Shown: positions 1 through 9,391, counted from the first letter of the stretch. The stretch: DNA of 40,404 nt from Nitratiruptor sp. (GCA_015494535.1 WGBC01000038.1:1-40404), one strand, 5' to 3'. Numbers and translations are program-made. Notes: generated by a model not told the origin, from the sequence alone.

Positions 1-1
1 A

Positions 2-346
2 CTACTTGCTATGCTCTTTGGCATATTCAGGCGTACAGAAAATTCCACAGTGGCATTTGCCTTCTTCTGGGATCTCTTTCTCGATTGCAGGCTTACATGG
101 GCAGATCCTGTCATCTGCGCTTTTGAACTTACCATCCTCTTCTATCACCATGAAGCAGGGGCAAAATCTCTTGCCGTACATGAGTTTGTGCCGCGCCAAT
201 CCCATGATGACGCCTTCGTTCACATCTTCGTTAGGGTTGTAGACCCAACCAAACTGCTTGCATACTTTATCGGTAAATTTCTTGGTTTTTTCAAGCTCCT
301 CCAAAAACTCCTGGCTGCTCATATCTATTTCTCTTCGTACGGCCAT
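2..346 (-). CDS. ftrB: Ferredoxin:thioredoxin reductase catalytic subunit-like protein
   Basis: A 114-residue protein of the FTR beta-subunit family. In cyanobacteria and plastids this 4Fe-4S enzyme passes electrons from ferredoxin to thioredoxin. The sequence shows two CPC motifs followed by CHC near the C-terminus (RFCPCF, RICPCK, KCHCGIFC), which is the family's cluster and redox-disulfide pattern; a seventh cysteine follows CHC. I start at the ATG at 346, because AAGGAG lies 5 bases before it; the track's first codon is a GTG two codons upstream. No variable-subunit (FtrA) gene is visible nearby. The 61-base gap to pcm holds an AT-rich stretch with TAATAT, a possible own promoter. The family call is solid; the electron donor and acceptor are inferred. 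Confidence 0.8.
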   Translation of the reverse strand: MAVRREIDMSSQEFLEELEKTKKFTDKVCKQFGWVYNPNEDVNEGVIMGLARHKLMYGKRFCPCFMVIEEDGKFKSADDRICPCKPAIEKEIPEEGKCHCGIFCTPEYAKEHSK

Positions 347-407
347 TGTCACTCCTTCGGTTTTTTCAATATTACCAATTTTAATTTTTAAATTTCGTTA
401 AACCTCG

Positions 408-1043
408 CTACTCTACTCCACTTTTAGAATCGATAAAGTAACAGTTCTCAAGCTCCTCTTTGGAACCATCTTTGTAAAAACGCGTAATTATCTGTTTCTT
501 GCCTCGTTTGATGGGCGCTACGATGATGCCATTTTCTGCCAATTGATCGAAAAAACGATTGGGAATTTCCGCAATAGCTGCAGAAAAGAGTATGCGATCA
601 TAAGGTGCAAACTCTCTCCATCCAAGCATCCCGTCCGCGTAACGCACATGGATATTGGTAATACCAAGCTCGCGGAAGCGAAGCTTCGCCTCAATCACCA
701 AGCGTTCAATTCTCTCTACGCTAAAGACGCGCCTGACAATTTTGGAGAGTATCGCCGCCTGATAGCCGCTGCCGCAGCCAATTTCCAAAACGCTATCTGC
801 GGTGATGGGCTCTAGAAACTGCGTCATTTTGGCTACCGTCAAAGGAGAGCTTATCCATTGATTGGAGGCGATGGGCAGGGCGTCGAGTTTGTAGGCGTGG
901 TGCTTGAGGCCGGGTGGGACGAAGATCTCGCGGGGAATCTCGCTAAAAGCTTTTTTTATTTTAGGATCCAGAGGGAAGTTTTTGTCAATATTTTCTGCCA
1001 TCTTCTGGCACTTTTGCATTTCTAATTTTTGTAAGTAGATCAT
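408..1043 (-). CDS. pcm: Protein-L-isoaspartate O-methyltransferase
   Basis: A 211-residue SAM-dependent methyltransferase that starts repair of isoaspartyl residues in damaged proteins. Motif I is clear (VLEIGCGSGYQAAIL, about residues 85-100), preceded by the family's SSPLTVAKM segment and an N-terminal helical part with PREIFVP. Length is close to E. coli Pcm (about 208). Its ATG overlaps the stop of the upstream nitrilase-family gene in an ATGA junction, so the two are translationally coupled, downstream of nrdB. Nothing is missing in the fold as read. Confidence 0.93.
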   Translation of the reverse strand: MIYLQKLEMQKCQKMAENIDKNFPLDPKIKKAFSEIPREIFVPPGLKHHAYKLDALPIASNQWISSPLTVAKMTQFLEPITADSVLEIGCGSGYQAAILSKIVRRVFSVERIERLVIEAKLRFRELGITNIHVRYADGMLGWREFAPYDRILFSAAIAEIPNRFFDQLAENGIIVAPIKRGKKQIITRFYKDGSKEELENCYFIDSKSGVE

Positions 1044-1747
1044 AGCCCGATATCCATATAGCGGCGCATCTTTTTGATATCTTGCAGATCTACCTCTTTG
1101 TTAAGGAGACTTTTACGATCATCCCTGTAAGGCACGCCAAAAGGATCGATGATGGCACTGCTTTTTGCCATGTCGTCGTTGGCGCTATCGCTAGCAATCA
1201 CGAAGCATTGATGCATAAGTGCCAAAGTTTCAGTAAACTGTTCAAAGTGGCGTTTGCGAAGCTTCCCCCACATGGCTGGTACGAGAATGATGTCTGCGCC
1301 CTTGAGGCGTTGCCAAATCTCGATGAAGCGCAGCTCAAAACATATTAAAAGCCCAAAGCGCAGCCCCTCGATCTCAAAAAGTTTGATATCTTCCATTGAA
1401 CCAGCACTAAAATAGTCCGTCTCGCCGCCAAATTTAAAAAGTTTCACTTTTGGCTGTTCGTAGATGAGCTCTTCTTTGTAGAGTACTTTTGCAAAATTGT
1501 AGAATCGATCGCCTCTTTTTTCTATCTGGGTGTAGCAGATGATGCGCTCTTTAGATAGTGGTAGCAACTCTTCGAGGGCGTGAGCGCTAAACTGAGCTGC
1601 CTCTTCAAAGCGCTCATATGCAAAACCGGTGAGCACTACTTCTGGAGCTACGACGATATCGCCGCTTTTTTCGATGAGTTTCTTGAGGTGGCGCAGGTTT
1701 TCTTTAAAATTTTGGCCGGTTTTGCACTGAATCGCACTAAAAGTCAT
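1040..1747 (-). CDS. Carbon-nitrogen hydrolase (nitrilase superfamily)
   Basis: A 235-residue amidase of the nitrilase superfamily. The Glu-Lys-Cys triad is visible: Glu36 in APEVVLTGF, Lys100 or Lys102 in QPKVKLF, and Cys136 in LLICFELRF. Such enzymes hydrolyse small amides, for example omega-amidase or deaminated-glutathione amidase, but the substrate cannot be read here. The track starts at a TTG; the next codon is an ATG, which I prefer. The start lies inside the end of nrdB and the stop overlaps pcm, so the three genes form one minus-strand unit. At about 235 residues it is on the short side for the family. Confidence 0.87.
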   Translation of the reverse strand: MTFSAIQCKTGQNFKENLRHLKKLIEKSGDIVVAPEVVLTGFAYERFEEAAQFSAHALEELLPLSKERIICYTQIEKRGDRFYNFAKVLYKEELIYEQPKVKLFKFGGETDYFSAGSMEDIKLFEIEGLRFGLLICFELRFIEIWQRLKGADIILVPAMWGKLRKRHFEQFTETLALMHQCFVIASDSANDDMAKSSAIIDPFGVPYRDDRKSLLNKEVDLQDIKKMRRYMDIGL

Positions 1748-2762
1748 CAAAATCGAGACTTCCTTTGGAGTAGTTGGTCACATTGCCCTCGAAAAAGTTT
1801 GTCTTTTGATCGTTAAATTTGGCAAAATCATCCACCCATTTGATTGGATGCTCCACATTGTACATAGGATCTAACCCCACGCGCTGCAATCTATCGTCCG
1901 CTAAGTATTTGATGTATTGCTCGATGATTTCATCAGTAAGTCCCAAAATTTGACCTTGGGTGATGTATTTGCCCCAGCTGCTCTCTAATTCCACCGCTCC
2001 TTCGAACATTTTGTATACATCATCAATGAGATCTTTGGTAAAAAGCTCTGGGCGCTCTTTGCGCACGGTATTGATCATGTTTTGGAAAATGAGCAGGTGC
2101 GTTACTTCATCTCTTTGGATGAAGCGAATCATCTGCGCGCTTCCTAGCATCTTGCCGCTTCTTGCCAAGGTATACATATAGGTAAAGCCGCTGTAGAAGT
2201 AGATTCCTTCTAAGATTTGGTTTGCGAACATTGCCTTGACGATGTTTTCGTCGCTTGGATTTGCAGCTAAGTCTTCATACACTTTTGCGATGTAGTCGTT
2301 TTTCTGTTTGAGTTTGAGATCTTCTCGCCAAAGCTCGTAGATTTCGTCGGTATTTTGGCTGATGCTATCTACCATAACCGCATAGCTTTGCGAATGTAGT
2401 GCCTCTTCGAATGCTTGGCGCACGAGGATAAGGTTGATTTCAGGTGCTGTTATGTAGGGGTTAACATTGTCGATAAGATTGTTGGTCTGCAAGCTATCCA
2501 TGAATATGAGCTGCGCCAAAACTTTATCGTATGCCAGTTTCTCCGCGTCGGTGAGCAGCTTATAATCTCTAGCATCTTGGGTCATATCCACCTCTTTGGG
2601 AAACCAAGTGTTGGCTAGCATCATCTCCCAGAGGTTGTACGCCCATTGGTATTTGATCTTATTGAGCTCGAAAATCCCTGTCGGATCGCCACCAAACACT
2701 TTGCGCTCGTTTACGTTCTCATGAGACTCTGGATTGTAGATCTTTTTTCTGTGATGTATCAT
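1737..2762 (-). CDS. nrdB: Ribonucleoside-diphosphate reductase, beta subunit (class Ia R2)
   Basis: A 341-residue radical-generating subunit of aerobic ribonucleotide reductase, partner of NrdA. The di-iron ligands are all recognisable: Asp in FMDSLQT, Glu and His in EEALHSQSY, Glu in [10 protein letters not shown], Glu and His in RDEVTHL. The Tyr of HSQSY corresponds to the radical tyrosine, so this is a tyrosyl-radical enzyme rather than a class Ic type. The C-terminal tail [12 protein letters not shown] is the expected docking peptide for NrdA. A GAGGAGG ribosome site precedes the ATG. It is separated from nrdA by the LOG, 131-aa, msrB and macrodomain genes, as in other Campylobacterota, where the two genes are unlinked. 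Confidence 0.97.
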   Translation of the reverse strand: MIHHRKKIYNPESHENVNERKVFGGDPTGIFELNKIKYQWAYNLWEMMLANTWFPKEVDMTQDARDYKLLTDAEKLAYDKVLAQLIFMDSLQTNNLIDNVNPYITAPEINLILVRQAFEEALHSQSYAVMVDSISQNTDEIYELWREDLKLKQKNDYIAKVYEDLAANPSDENIVKAMFANQILEGIYFYSGFTYMYTLARSGKMLGSAQMIRFIQRDEVTHLLIFQNMINTVRKERPELFTKDLIDDVYKMFEGAVELESSWGKYITQGQILGLTDEIIEQYIKYLADDRLQRVGLDPMYNVEHPIKWVDDFAKFNDQKTNFFEGNVTNYSKGSLDFDDF

Positions 2763-2779
2763 GGCATCCTCCTCAAGGA

Positions 2780-2810
2780 CTCTATACAGCTTTTTGAAAA
2801 CTTTATAGAG
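2780..2810. promoter_or_regulatory. Inverted repeat upstream of nrdB
   Basis: CTCTATA (2780-2786) and TATAGAG (2804-2810) form a 7-base inverted repeat just upstream of the nrdB ribosome site, between the divergent nrdB and LOG-like genes. Read the other way, ACTCTATA and ACTTTATA repeat with a 21-base offset, two helical turns. It could be an operator or part of the promoter region. It does not clearly match the NrdR-box consensus I know. Confidence 0.3.
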
Positions 2811-2855
2811 CCCTCTGGTAAAATTGGGATACTATTTTAGCATAAAGGAAAATCG

Positions 2856-3350
2856 ATGCGATTTGCTACCACGTTTGGGGCATCCAAGATAGATCATGAC
2901 GATCCGGCTTTTGAGGAAGGCATAGCCCTTGGTAAGCTTTTGGTGCGAAAGGGCTATGGGGTGAAGTGCGGTGGATATGGCGGATTGATGGAAGCTGTGA
3001 GCATAGGCGTCAAAGAAGCAGGAGGGTATTGCGTTGGTATCACGCTGGAGCACTTTGATGCGTTAAGAGAGCAAAATCCCTATCTGAGCAAAAAAGTGGT
3101 AGCCAAGAGTCTTTTTGAAAGGTTAGAGCTGCTCATTGAGGGAAGCGAAATCTTCGTAGCGCAAAAGGGAAGTATCGGCACGCTCAATGAGATATTCATG
3201 GTGGCGTCACTCAAGTACTCTGGTCTCATGCCAGACATTCGTATTTTTTTGTTAGGTGGCGAATACCAAGAGTTTAACTGCTTTGATGCAAGTTTTAAGA
3301 GTGTAGTGGAGTTTTGTGAGAGCTTGGAGGAGTTAGAGAGGCTTCTTTAG
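2856..3350 (+). CDS. LOG-family (TIGR00725-like) Rossmann-fold protein
   Basis: A 164-residue protein with the fold of the LOG/'lysine decarboxylase-like' family, whose best-known members are cytokinin-activating nucleotide phosphoribohydrolases. It begins with a beta-strand and FGAS, followed by GGYGGLMEAVSIGVKEAGG, matching the family's GGGxxGLM block. The usual PGGxGTxxE active-site motif is degenerate: it reads AQKGSIGTLNE, keeping GT and the Glu but not the PGG. An AAAGGAAAA ribosome site lies before the ATG, and TACTAT upstream could be a -10 box. It is divergent from nrdB and its last 18 bases overlap the next convergent gene. Enzyme activity is doubtful; nucleotide binding is plausible. 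Confidence 0.72.
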   Translation: MRFATTFGASKIDHDDPAFEEGIALGKLLVRKGYGVKCGGYGGLMEAVSIGVKEAGGYCVGITLEHFDALREQNPYLSKKVVAKSLFERLELLIEGSEIFVAQKGSIGTLNEIFMVASLKYSGLMPDIRIFLLGGEYQEFNCFDASFKSVVEFCESLEELERLL

Positions 3351-3728
3351 CCCCTTAACCCACTCCTCCATGCTCGCATTTGCCGCCGGGTTTGGCGCTT
3401 CGATGAAGCTGATGATAAATTTGTCGCTAAATTCCGCAACGCCTATGCTTCTTGGGCGCACTGACAATACTTCCGCTTTTGGCAACTCTTTGCCAAAGCA
3501 AAAGATGATATTTTTGGCGTCGATGATATTTGGATCGATTTTGCCCTCTTCAAGAGATTTTGTGTGGCTATAATGATCGAAAATAGAGATAAATGTAGCT
3601 ACAGGATGAGACTCGATCTTTTCTTTAAGATATGCAATGATGGCATCGGTATTTTTATAGTCAGTTTCATCTTTGTTAAGCTCCAAGACAAAAACCGGAT
3701 ATTTTTCCATTAGTGTAATTGTCTTCAA
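3333..3728 (-). CDS. Conserved hypothetical protein (131 aa, TTG start)
   Basis: I do not recognise a named family. The protein is about 131 residues, soluble, without signal peptide or membrane segment, and looks like a small alpha/beta domain (YPVFVLELNKDE, then ATFISIFDHYSHT, then AKNIIFCFGKELP). The track's first Met has no ribosome site. AAGGAG at 3735-3740 sits six bases before a TTG at 3726-3728, which I take as the start. A TATAATC/TATAAT stretch lies upstream in the 69-base gap after msrB, so it probably has its own promoter. It converges on and overlaps the LOG-like gene by 18 bases. Confidence 0.75.
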   Translation of the reverse strand: MKTITLMEKYPVFVLELNKDETDYKNTDAIIAYLKEKIESHPVATFISIFDHYSHTKSLEEGKIDPNIIDAKNIIFCFGKELPKAEVLSVRPRSIGVAEFSDKFIISFIEAPNPAANASMEEWVKGLKKPL

Positions 3729-3797
3729 CTTCTGCTCCTTTTTTGCCCCCAATTATAAAAGATTATACGTTTGATAAATCTTAATTATTTATGCTGT

Positions 3798-4166
3798 CTA
3801 TGCGGGCTCAAATTCCAAACAGATCCCATTGATGCAGTAGCGAAGACCCGTAGGCGCTGGGCCATCTTCGAATACGTGGCCAAGGTGTGCTTTGCATTTG
3901 GCGCAGTGCACCTCCGTGCGCACCATCCCATGGGAGGTGTCGATTTGCTCTTCTATGGCGCTTTTGTCGATTGGGGCATAAAAGCTTGGCCAACCCGTAC
4001 CTGAATCAAACTTCGTTTCAGAAGAAAAGAGTGGCGTTTTGCAGCATTTGCAGCGATATTTGCCAGGACGCTTTTCGCTATAGAGTGGACTGGTGAAAGC
4101 TGGCTCGGTGCCATGCTCGAACATCACGTAGTATTCGAACGGTGAGAGCTTATCCTTGCACTTCAT
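3798..4166 (-). CDS. msrB: Peptide-methionine (R)-S-oxide reductase
   Basis: A 122-residue free-standing MsrB that reduces the R epimer of methionine sulfoxide in oxidised proteins. The zinc-site CxxC pairs are present ([23 protein letters not shown]), as are the family blocks SGTGWPSF and [13 protein letters not shown]; the Cys of RYCIN is the catalytic residue. There is no N-terminal signal, so it is cytoplasmic. AGGAG stands six bases before the ATG. The start overlaps the end of the macrodomain gene by 17 bases, placing it last in a purB-nrdA-macro-msrB unit. Confidence 0.95.
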   Translation of the reverse strand: MKCKDKLSPFEYYVMFEHGTEPAFTSPLYSEKRPGKYRCKCCKTPLFSSETKFDSGTGWPSFYAPIDKSAIEEQIDTSHGMVRTEVHCAKCKAHLGHVFEDGPAPTGLRYCINGICLEFEPA

Positions 4167-4683
4167 GCTTTACTCCTAACTCTTTTGCGCTTTGTATGTA
4201 GATTGAGAAATCCTTTTGTGAATGGGTAACACATAGCACTTGCATCTCGTAGTATGCGCACTTTTGTAAAAAATTATCAATCGCTCTAAGTGCCACTTTG
4301 CTAGCTTCCTCTATGGGGTAGCCGTATGCCCCGGTGGAGATGGATGGAAAAGCGATGGATACAAGCCCGTAGCTTCTGGCGATGCAGAGGCTATTTTCGT
4401 AGCAGTGCCAAAGGATTGTGGCTTCATCATGCTTGCCATCTTTGTAGATGGGGCCTACCGTGTGGATCACCCATGTGGCTGGCAGATTGTAGCCGTGGGT
4501 GATTTTGGCCTCACCTGGTTTCGCCCCACCAAGGGTGGAGCACTCTTCTTTGAGCTTTGGCCCGGCTGCTCTATGTATCGCTCCATCCACGCCGCCTCCT
4601 CCAAGAAGTGAAGAGTTTGCGGCATTGACTATGGCATCCACTTTGAGTTTGGTAATGTCGCCTTGCATGATGATTATTGACAT
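4150..4683 (-). CDS. Macrodomain protein (ADP-ribose / O-acetyl-ADP-ribose hydrolase type)
   Basis: A 177-residue single macrodomain, similar in layout to E. coli YmdB, which deacetylates O-acetyl-ADP-ribose and can remove ADP-ribose from proteins. Seen here: [19 protein letters not shown], then [15 protein letters not shown] (the ADP-ribose loop), then [15 protein letters not shown], and [10 protein letters not shown] in the phosphate-binding loop. I use the ATG at 4683, eight bases after GGAG, not the upstream Met of the track; it overlaps the nrdA stop by 10 bases. Coupling to nrdA is unusual. A sirtuin, which produces the O-acetyl-ADP-ribose substrate, is encoded at the far end of the window, but the two are not linked in an operon. 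Confidence 0.92.
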   Translation of the reverse strand: MSIIIMQGDITKLKVDAIVNAANSSLLGGGGVDGAIHRAAGPKLKEECSTLGGAKPGEAKITHGYNLPATWVIHTVGPIYKDGKHDEATILWHCYENSLCIARSYGLVSIAFPSISTGAYGYPIEEASKVALRAIDNFLQKCAYYEMQVLCVTHSQKDFSIYIQSAKELGVKHEVQG

Positions 4684-7043
4684 CCAAGGCACTCCATGCT
4701 TCTATCGGCTACATCTTCGCTCACTTCTGGAGATTGGCTGCGTAGGTAGTAGGTGGATTTGAGCCCCAGTTTCCATGCAAGTGAATAGATCTCATGCAGA
4801 TACTTCCCGCTTGCACGATCGAGGCGGATGAAGATATTGACGCTTTGTCCTTGATCGATCCACTTTTGTCTGACAGCAGCGGCTTTGATGAGCACTCTTT
4901 GATCCAGTTCATAAGCGGGGGTGTAGTACTGCCATGTTTCAGCGCTTAAGTTTGGCACTACTACAGGAATGAGCCCAGAGAGGTTCTCTTCGAACCATTT
5001 GCGCTTATAGACTGGCTCAATCGTCTGGGTAGTGCCGGTAAGGATCGAAATCGAGCTTGTAGGCGCTATCGCCATGAGGTAGCCGTTGCGCATGCCGTCG
5101 CGTTTCACCTTTTCTCGTAGCTCGTTCCAATCATATATATAGCCAAAGAGCCCTCCTCTCTCAGGCGTGAGTTTTTTGGCCTCTTTGTTGGCGGTATCGA
5201 TTGGCAAAATCCCTTGGCTCCATTTGGAGCCCTCAAAAAGCGGGTAGCGCCCTTTTTCAACTGCAAGATTGGAAGAGGCGCGAATGGCATTGTAACTGAT
5301 CATCTCCATGATTTCGTCGATTTTTTGAAAATGCTCATCGCTTCCCCACCTGATCTTGGATTCTGCTAGCATCTGGGCTTCGCCCATGACGCCAAGGCCT
5401 ATTGATCTTGTCTGTAAGTTTGTCTTTTTGACTTTTTCAAGCGGATAGAAGTTGAGATCAATCACGTTATCGAGCATTCTAATTGCAATCGGCACAACCC
5501 TCTCTATATCCTCTTTTGTATTAACTTTACTTAGATTGATGCTTGCGAGATTGCATACCGCCGTAAGACCATCAACTTTCTCTTTTTCGACGATGAAGAC
5601 TTTTTTGCCATCGATGCTATCGAGACTTGTGATCTTTTTGGCTTTTTTGACGATACCTCCATCGATTTTCACGTCCTCTTCTTCATCGAAGTAGCTTTTG
5701 CTTCCATCTTCAAACTTAACTTTTACTTTGTAGTAGTTTGGTTCGGTGTTTTGGAAAATCTCTGTACAGAGATTGGAGCTTCTGATGATGCCTGCATGGG
5801 CGTTGGGATTGCACTTGTTGGCGTTGTCTTTGAAACATAGAAACGGGTTGCCCGTCTCAAAGTAGCTACGAAGGATCATTTTCCAAAGCTCTTTTGCTTT
5901 GACATGCTCTTTGGTGATGTCTTCGCGCTTCTCATACTCGATATAGCGCTTCTCAAACTCTTCGCCCCACAGCTCGGTAAGATCCGGCGTTTCGTATGGA
6001 TCAAAGAGCGTCCAGATGCCATCTTCCTCGACCCGCTTCATAAAAAGATCGTTTATCCAAAGGGCTGGAAAGAGATCATGTGCGCGCCTGCGCTCTTCAC
6101 CGCTATTTTTTTTCAGATCGATAAAATCGCGAATATCGATATGCCATGGCTCGATATAGACTGCAATGGCTCCTTTTCTGGTTCCTAACTGGTCTACCGC
6201 AATGGCGATGTCGTTGGTGATTTTCAAAAATGGAATGATACCGCCCGCTGCATGCTTATGCCCATCTATGTAGCTGCCCATGCCACGCACCTTGCTCCAA
6301 TCCCATCCTATGCCACCGCCAAATTTGCTCAAAAGCGCCATCTCTTTGTAGCTATCGAAGATTCCTTCGATATTGTCCGGCGTGCTGCCAATATAGCAAG
6401 AGCTTAGCTGGTGGCGGGTGGTTCTAGCGTTTGAGAGCGTAGGGGTAGCAACCATTACTTCAAATTTGCTAATAACGTCATAGAATCGTTTCGCCCAGGT
6501 TTGCGAATCCAGCTCGTTTTGCGCCAAAAACATGGCTACCGCCATGAAGAGTTGCTGGGGTAGTTCGATTGGATTGTTATTGCGATCTTTGAGCAGATAA
6601 CGATCATAAAGCGTGCGGATGCCAAGGTAGGTAAACTGCAGATCCCTTTCTGGCTTGATGTAGTCGTTGAGATCATCGAGATCATATTTTTCTTTGAGTC
6701 CTGGAAGAATACGTCCCTCTTTCTCACCTCTTTCAAAATACTCCCTTAGATGCCTATAGCCCGTAAAGCCGCTCACTTTGTGGTAGAGATCATAAAGAAA
6801 TAGTCTTGCTGCCACGAATGTCCAGTTGGGCCTATCGACATCAATTTTATCTACTGCGGTGCGGATGAGTGTTTGCTGGATCTCTGTAGTGGTGATGCCA
6901 TCGCGAAACTGGATCTTCGCATCGACTTCAAGCTCGCTTTGGCTCACACCCTCCAAGCCTTCGCATGCAGCTCTTGTATATTTTTGGATTTTTGAGATAT
7001 CTAAGGGCTCTACCCTACCATTGCGTTTAATTACCTTGATCAT
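4674..7043 (-). CDS. nrdA: Ribonucleoside-diphosphate reductase, alpha subunit (class I)
   Basis: A 789-residue catalytic subunit that reduces ribonucleotides to deoxyribonucleotides with NrdB. The N-terminus is an ATP-cone ([20 protein letters not shown]), the activity-control domain. Catalytic blocks include LSSCYIG (redox Cys), SSNLCTEIF (thiyl Cys and Glu) and [10 protein letters not shown] (redox Cys). The C-terminal tail ends in CLGC, the shuttling thiol pair that thioredoxin or glutaredoxin reduces. Between SNLCTEI and AVCNLAS there is about 50-60 residues of extra sequence (from [12 protein letters not shown] to VEKEKVDGL). I recall a similar insertion in Campylobacter NrdA, so it is a lineage trait. 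The start overlaps the purB stop by four bases, giving a purB-nrdA pair. Confidence 0.97.
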   Translation of the reverse strand: MIKVIKRNGRVEPLDISKIQKYTRAACEGLEGVSQSELEVDAKIQFRDGITTTEIQQTLIRTAVDKIDVDRPNWTFVAARLFLYDLYHKVSGFTGYRHLREYFERGEKEGRILPGLKEKYDLDDLNDYIKPERDLQFTYLGIRTLYDRYLLKDRNNNPIELPQQLFMAVAMFLAQNELDSQTWAKRFYDVISKFEVMVATPTLSNARTTRHQLSSCYIGSTPDNIEGIFDSYKEMALLSKFGGGIGWDWSKVRGMGSYIDGHKHAAGGIIPFLKITNDIAIAVDQLGTRKGAIAVYIEPWHIDIRDFIDLKKNSGEERRRAHDLFPALWINDLFMKRVEEDGIWTLFDPYETPDLTELWGEEFEKRYIEYEKREDITKEHVKAKELWKMILRSYFETGNPFLCFKDNANKCNPNAHAGIIRSSNLCTEIFQNTEPNYYKVKVKFEDGSKSYFDEEEDVKIDGGIVKKAKKITSLDSIDGKKVFIVEKEKVDGLTAVCNLASINLSKVNTKEDIERVVPIAIRMLDNVIDLNFYPLEKVKKTNLQTRSIGLGVMGEAQMLAESKIRWGSDEHFQKIDEIMEMISYNAIRASSNLAVEKGRYPLFEGSKWSQGILPIDTANKEAKKLTPERGGLFGYIYDWNELREKVKRDGMRNGYLMAIAPTSSISILTGTTQTIEPVYKRKWFEENLSGLIPVVVPNLSAETWQYYTPAYELDQRVLIKAAAVRQKWIDQGQSVNIFIRLDRASGKYLHEIYSLAWKLGLKSTYYLRSQSPEVSEDVADRSMECLGCQ

Positions 7044-8380
7044 CGATCGTCACCTCCAAAAACTCGCGCAAAGATCCTATCTACATTTTTTGTATAGTAG
7101 TCGTAGTTGAAAAACTCTCTAATCTCATCTTGGGCGATCTTTTGGGTTAGTTCTTTGTCTTCTAGGAGATACTGCAAAAAGAGGCTCTCACCCTTTTCAT
7201 TGATGGGGGGCTCTCCTTCTTGGATTTGCTCCCACACTTTCATAGCGTTTCTTTGCACGATTTTGTAGGCATCTTCTCTGCTCACTCCTCTTTTGGTAAG
7301 CTCCAATAGCACCCTTTGGCTAAAGACGAGCCCACCAGTGAGATTGAGATTTTTCATCATATTTTTTGGATAGACTACGAGGTTGGCTATGACGTTGTTG
7401 AGGCGATGCAGGGCAAAATCAAGCGTCACGAAGCCATCTGGCAGAATGAATCGCTCTACGCTAGAGTGGCTGATATCCCTCTCATGCCACAATGCTACGT
7501 TTTCTAGTGCTGGCATGGCCATGCTGCGGATTTGCCTTGCAAGTCCCGTGAGGTTTTCGCTTAGCACGGGATTGCGTTTGTGCGGCATCGCGGAGCTTCC
7601 TTTTTGTCCTTTGCTAAAGTACTCTTCTGCTTCATACACTTCTGTACGCTGGAAGTGGCGGATATTGACTGCGATCTTTTCTATTGTTGAAGCAATCAGC
7701 GCAAACGTAGTAAAGAGCCTTGCGTAACGATCGCGTTGCACTACTTGATTGGATACGGGGGCAGGTTTAAGCCCTAGCTCTTCGCATACATACTCCTCCA
7801 ATTCCATTGGTGCGTGTGCGAAATTGCCCATTGCGCCACTCACTTTGCCAACACTTATTACTTCCATCGTCTCTTCGAGGTTTTTGAGGTGCCTTGCAAA
7901 CTCATCGTACCAGACAGCGAGCACCAAACCAAATGTGATGGGCTCGCCATGAATGCCGTGACTGCGTCCCACCATCAAGGTCATTTTGTGCTCAAATGCT
8001 CTTTTTTTGATGGATTCCATCACCATCTTTACATCTTCGATGATGATTTTGAGGCTATCTCGCATCTGCAAAGCCACAGCGGTATCGATGGTATCAGAGC
8101 TTGTCATCCCATAGTGCACCCAACGAGACTCTGGTCCCAAGCTTTCCGCTACACTTGTCAGAAACGCTATCACGTCGTGCTTCGTCTCTTTTTCGATCTC
8201 TTCTATGCGCTTAATGTCGAACTTTGCGTTTTTGAGGATCTTTTCCATGTCCTCTTTAGGGATAAGCCCCAAGCGATTCCATGCTTTGACCGCTGCAAGT
8301 TCCACATCCAGCCACGCCTGGTATTTGGCTTGCATACTCCAGCGATCCGCCATCTCTTTTCGTGCATATCTCTCTACCAT
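7040..8380 (-). CDS. purB: Adenylosuccinate lyase
   Basis: A 446-residue enzyme of the fumarase/aspartase superfamily that acts twice in purine synthesis, releasing fumarate from SAICAR and from adenylosuccinate. The superfamily signature GSSAMPHKRNPVLSE is intact, as are the substrate-binding segments MTSSDTIDTA and VGRSHGIHGEP. I start at the ATG at 8380 (MVERYARKEM), where AAGGG lies about five bases upstream, rather than five codons earlier. It is the first gene of the purB-nrdA-macro-msrB unit and diverges from the RluA-family gene. Neighbouring nrdA makes sense as a nucleotide-supply operon. Confidence 0.97.
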   Translation of the reverse strand: MVERYARKEMADRWSMQAKYQAWLDVELAAVKAWNRLGLIPKEDMEKILKNAKFDIKRIEEIEKETKHDVIAFLTSVAESLGPESRWVHYGMTSSDTIDTAVALQMRDSLKIIIEDVKMVMESIKKRAFEHKMTLMVGRSHGIHGEPITFGLVLAVWYDEFARHLKNLEETMEVISVGKVSGAMGNFAHAPMELEEYVCEELGLKPAPVSNQVVQRDRYARLFTTFALIASTIEKIAVNIRHFQRTEVYEAEEYFSKGQKGSSAMPHKRNPVLSENLTGLARQIRSMAMPALENVALWHERDISHSSVERFILPDGFVTLDFALHRLNNVIANLVVYPKNMMKNLNLTGGLVFSQRVLLELTKRGVSREDAYKIVQRNAMKVWEQIQEGEPPINEKGESLFLQYLLEDKELTQKIAQDEIREFFNYDYYTKNVDRIFARVFGGDDR

Positions 8381-8467
8381 TGCTACCCTTTTCAAAAATC
8401 TTCGCTCTTACTATAATTACTCTTATGGTATCAAAACAAAACTTTAAACATCCTCAAAAGGAGAAAC

Positions 8468-9391
8468 TTGCCATTCATTACAAAAACTCTTGTTCCAACG
8501 AAACCTATCAAGCTCTTTTTGCTTCTCATGCGAAGCTTGGGAATCGGGCAAAACAGTGCACAAAAGCTGATCGATAGTGGCAGAGTCTTGCAAGATGGCA
8601 AAGTGATAAACGACAAGGCGGCAGTGGTTGACAAGGCGGTAGATGTGATCGTTTTCGAGCCGGCCTCGCAGGGTCTCAAACCGCTCTTCGTGGCCAAGGA
8701 TTTCGCCATCTTCGACAAGCCAAGCGGCATCATGGTGCATCCTCGCAATAGGAAAAGCGGCTATACACTCATCGACGAGGCGCGCCATTTTTTTGGTCAA
8801 GAGGCCAATATCACTCATCGTATCGACAAAGAGACGAGCGGATTGGTGCTAGTGAGCAGGCACAAAGAGGCTGAGATACAAATCAAACAGATGTTCGAGC
8901 ACAAAAAGATCCAAAAAAGCTATCTCGCATTGGTGCGAGGAATTGTGGAAAAAGAGCTCTTCATCGATGCTCCGATTGCTAAAAATCGCGACTACAGCAG
9001 CGTCAAACTCAAAGTTTTGATCGACGAAAAGGGAAAAAGCGCTCAAACCATCATCAAGCCGCTGCGCCATTACGAGGATATGACGCTCGTGGAAGCCATT
9101 CCTCTTACAGGCAGACAACATCAAATAAGAGCCCATCTGTTTCACGTGAAACATCCAATCGTTGGTGATCCTATCTATGGAGTGCCTACAGATGTGGCTA
9201 TTGCATATCTCGATGGGAAACTGAGCGAAAATGAACGCCTTCGATACACAAAAGCTCCAAGGCTCATGTTGCACGCATACTCGTTGCGTTTTGGCTACAA
9301 TGATACGACGTACCATATCGTATCGAAGCAGGATTTCGTAGGGTTGTGCGAAGAGTCAGCCAATCACGAAGTCGATCTCTTTGCCCTCTAA
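8468..9391 (+). CDS. RluA-family RNA pseudouridine synthase
   Basis: A 307-residue pseudouridine synthase of the RluA/RluD type, which isomerises specific uridines in rRNA or tRNA. An S4-like RNA-binding segment occupies the first 60-70 residues (SAQKLIDSGRVLQDGKVIN). The catalytic motif HRIDKETSGLVLVSR carries the essential Asp, and LTGRQHQIRAHL and VGDPIYG are family blocks. The start is a TTG with AAGGAG four bases before it. The codons for FHVKH contain a perfect parS site (listed separately). Its 3' end overlaps the convergent dehydrogenase gene by 36 bases. I recall the same gene next to purB in C. jejuni. Confidence 0.92.
   Translation: MPFITKTLVPTKPIKLFLLLMRSLGIGQNSAQKLIDSGRVLQDGKVINDKAAVVDKAVDVIVFEPASQGLKPLFVAKDFAIFDKPSGIMVHPRNRKSGYTLIDEARHFFGQEANITHRIDKETSGLVLVSRHKEAEIQIKQMFEHKKIQKSYLALVRGIVEKELFIDAPIAKNRDYSSVKLKVLIDEKGKSAQTIIKPLRHYEDMTLVEAIPLTGRQHQIRAHLFHVKHPIVGDPIYGVPTDVAIAYLDGKLSENERLRYTKAPRLMLHAYSLRFGYNDTTYHIVSKQDFVGLCEESANHEVDLFAL
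9138..9153. other. parS: parS site (ParB binding), perfect 16-mer
   Basis: TGTTTCACGTGAAACA is an exact match to the canonical chromosomal parS palindrome bound by ParB/Spo0J. It lies inside the RluA-family coding sequence and is used in frame there. A perfect 16-base match is very unlikely by chance in 40 kb, and two further near-matches lie within 4 kb. Confidence 0.9.

Noticed and set aside
5550-5770. Extra segment in NrdA between SNLCTEI and AVCNLAS, as a possible intein or inserted element
   Set aside because: It is only about 50-60 residues, lacks intein splice and endonuclease motifs, and a similar segment is remembered in Campylobacter NrdA; it is a lineage-specific insertion.
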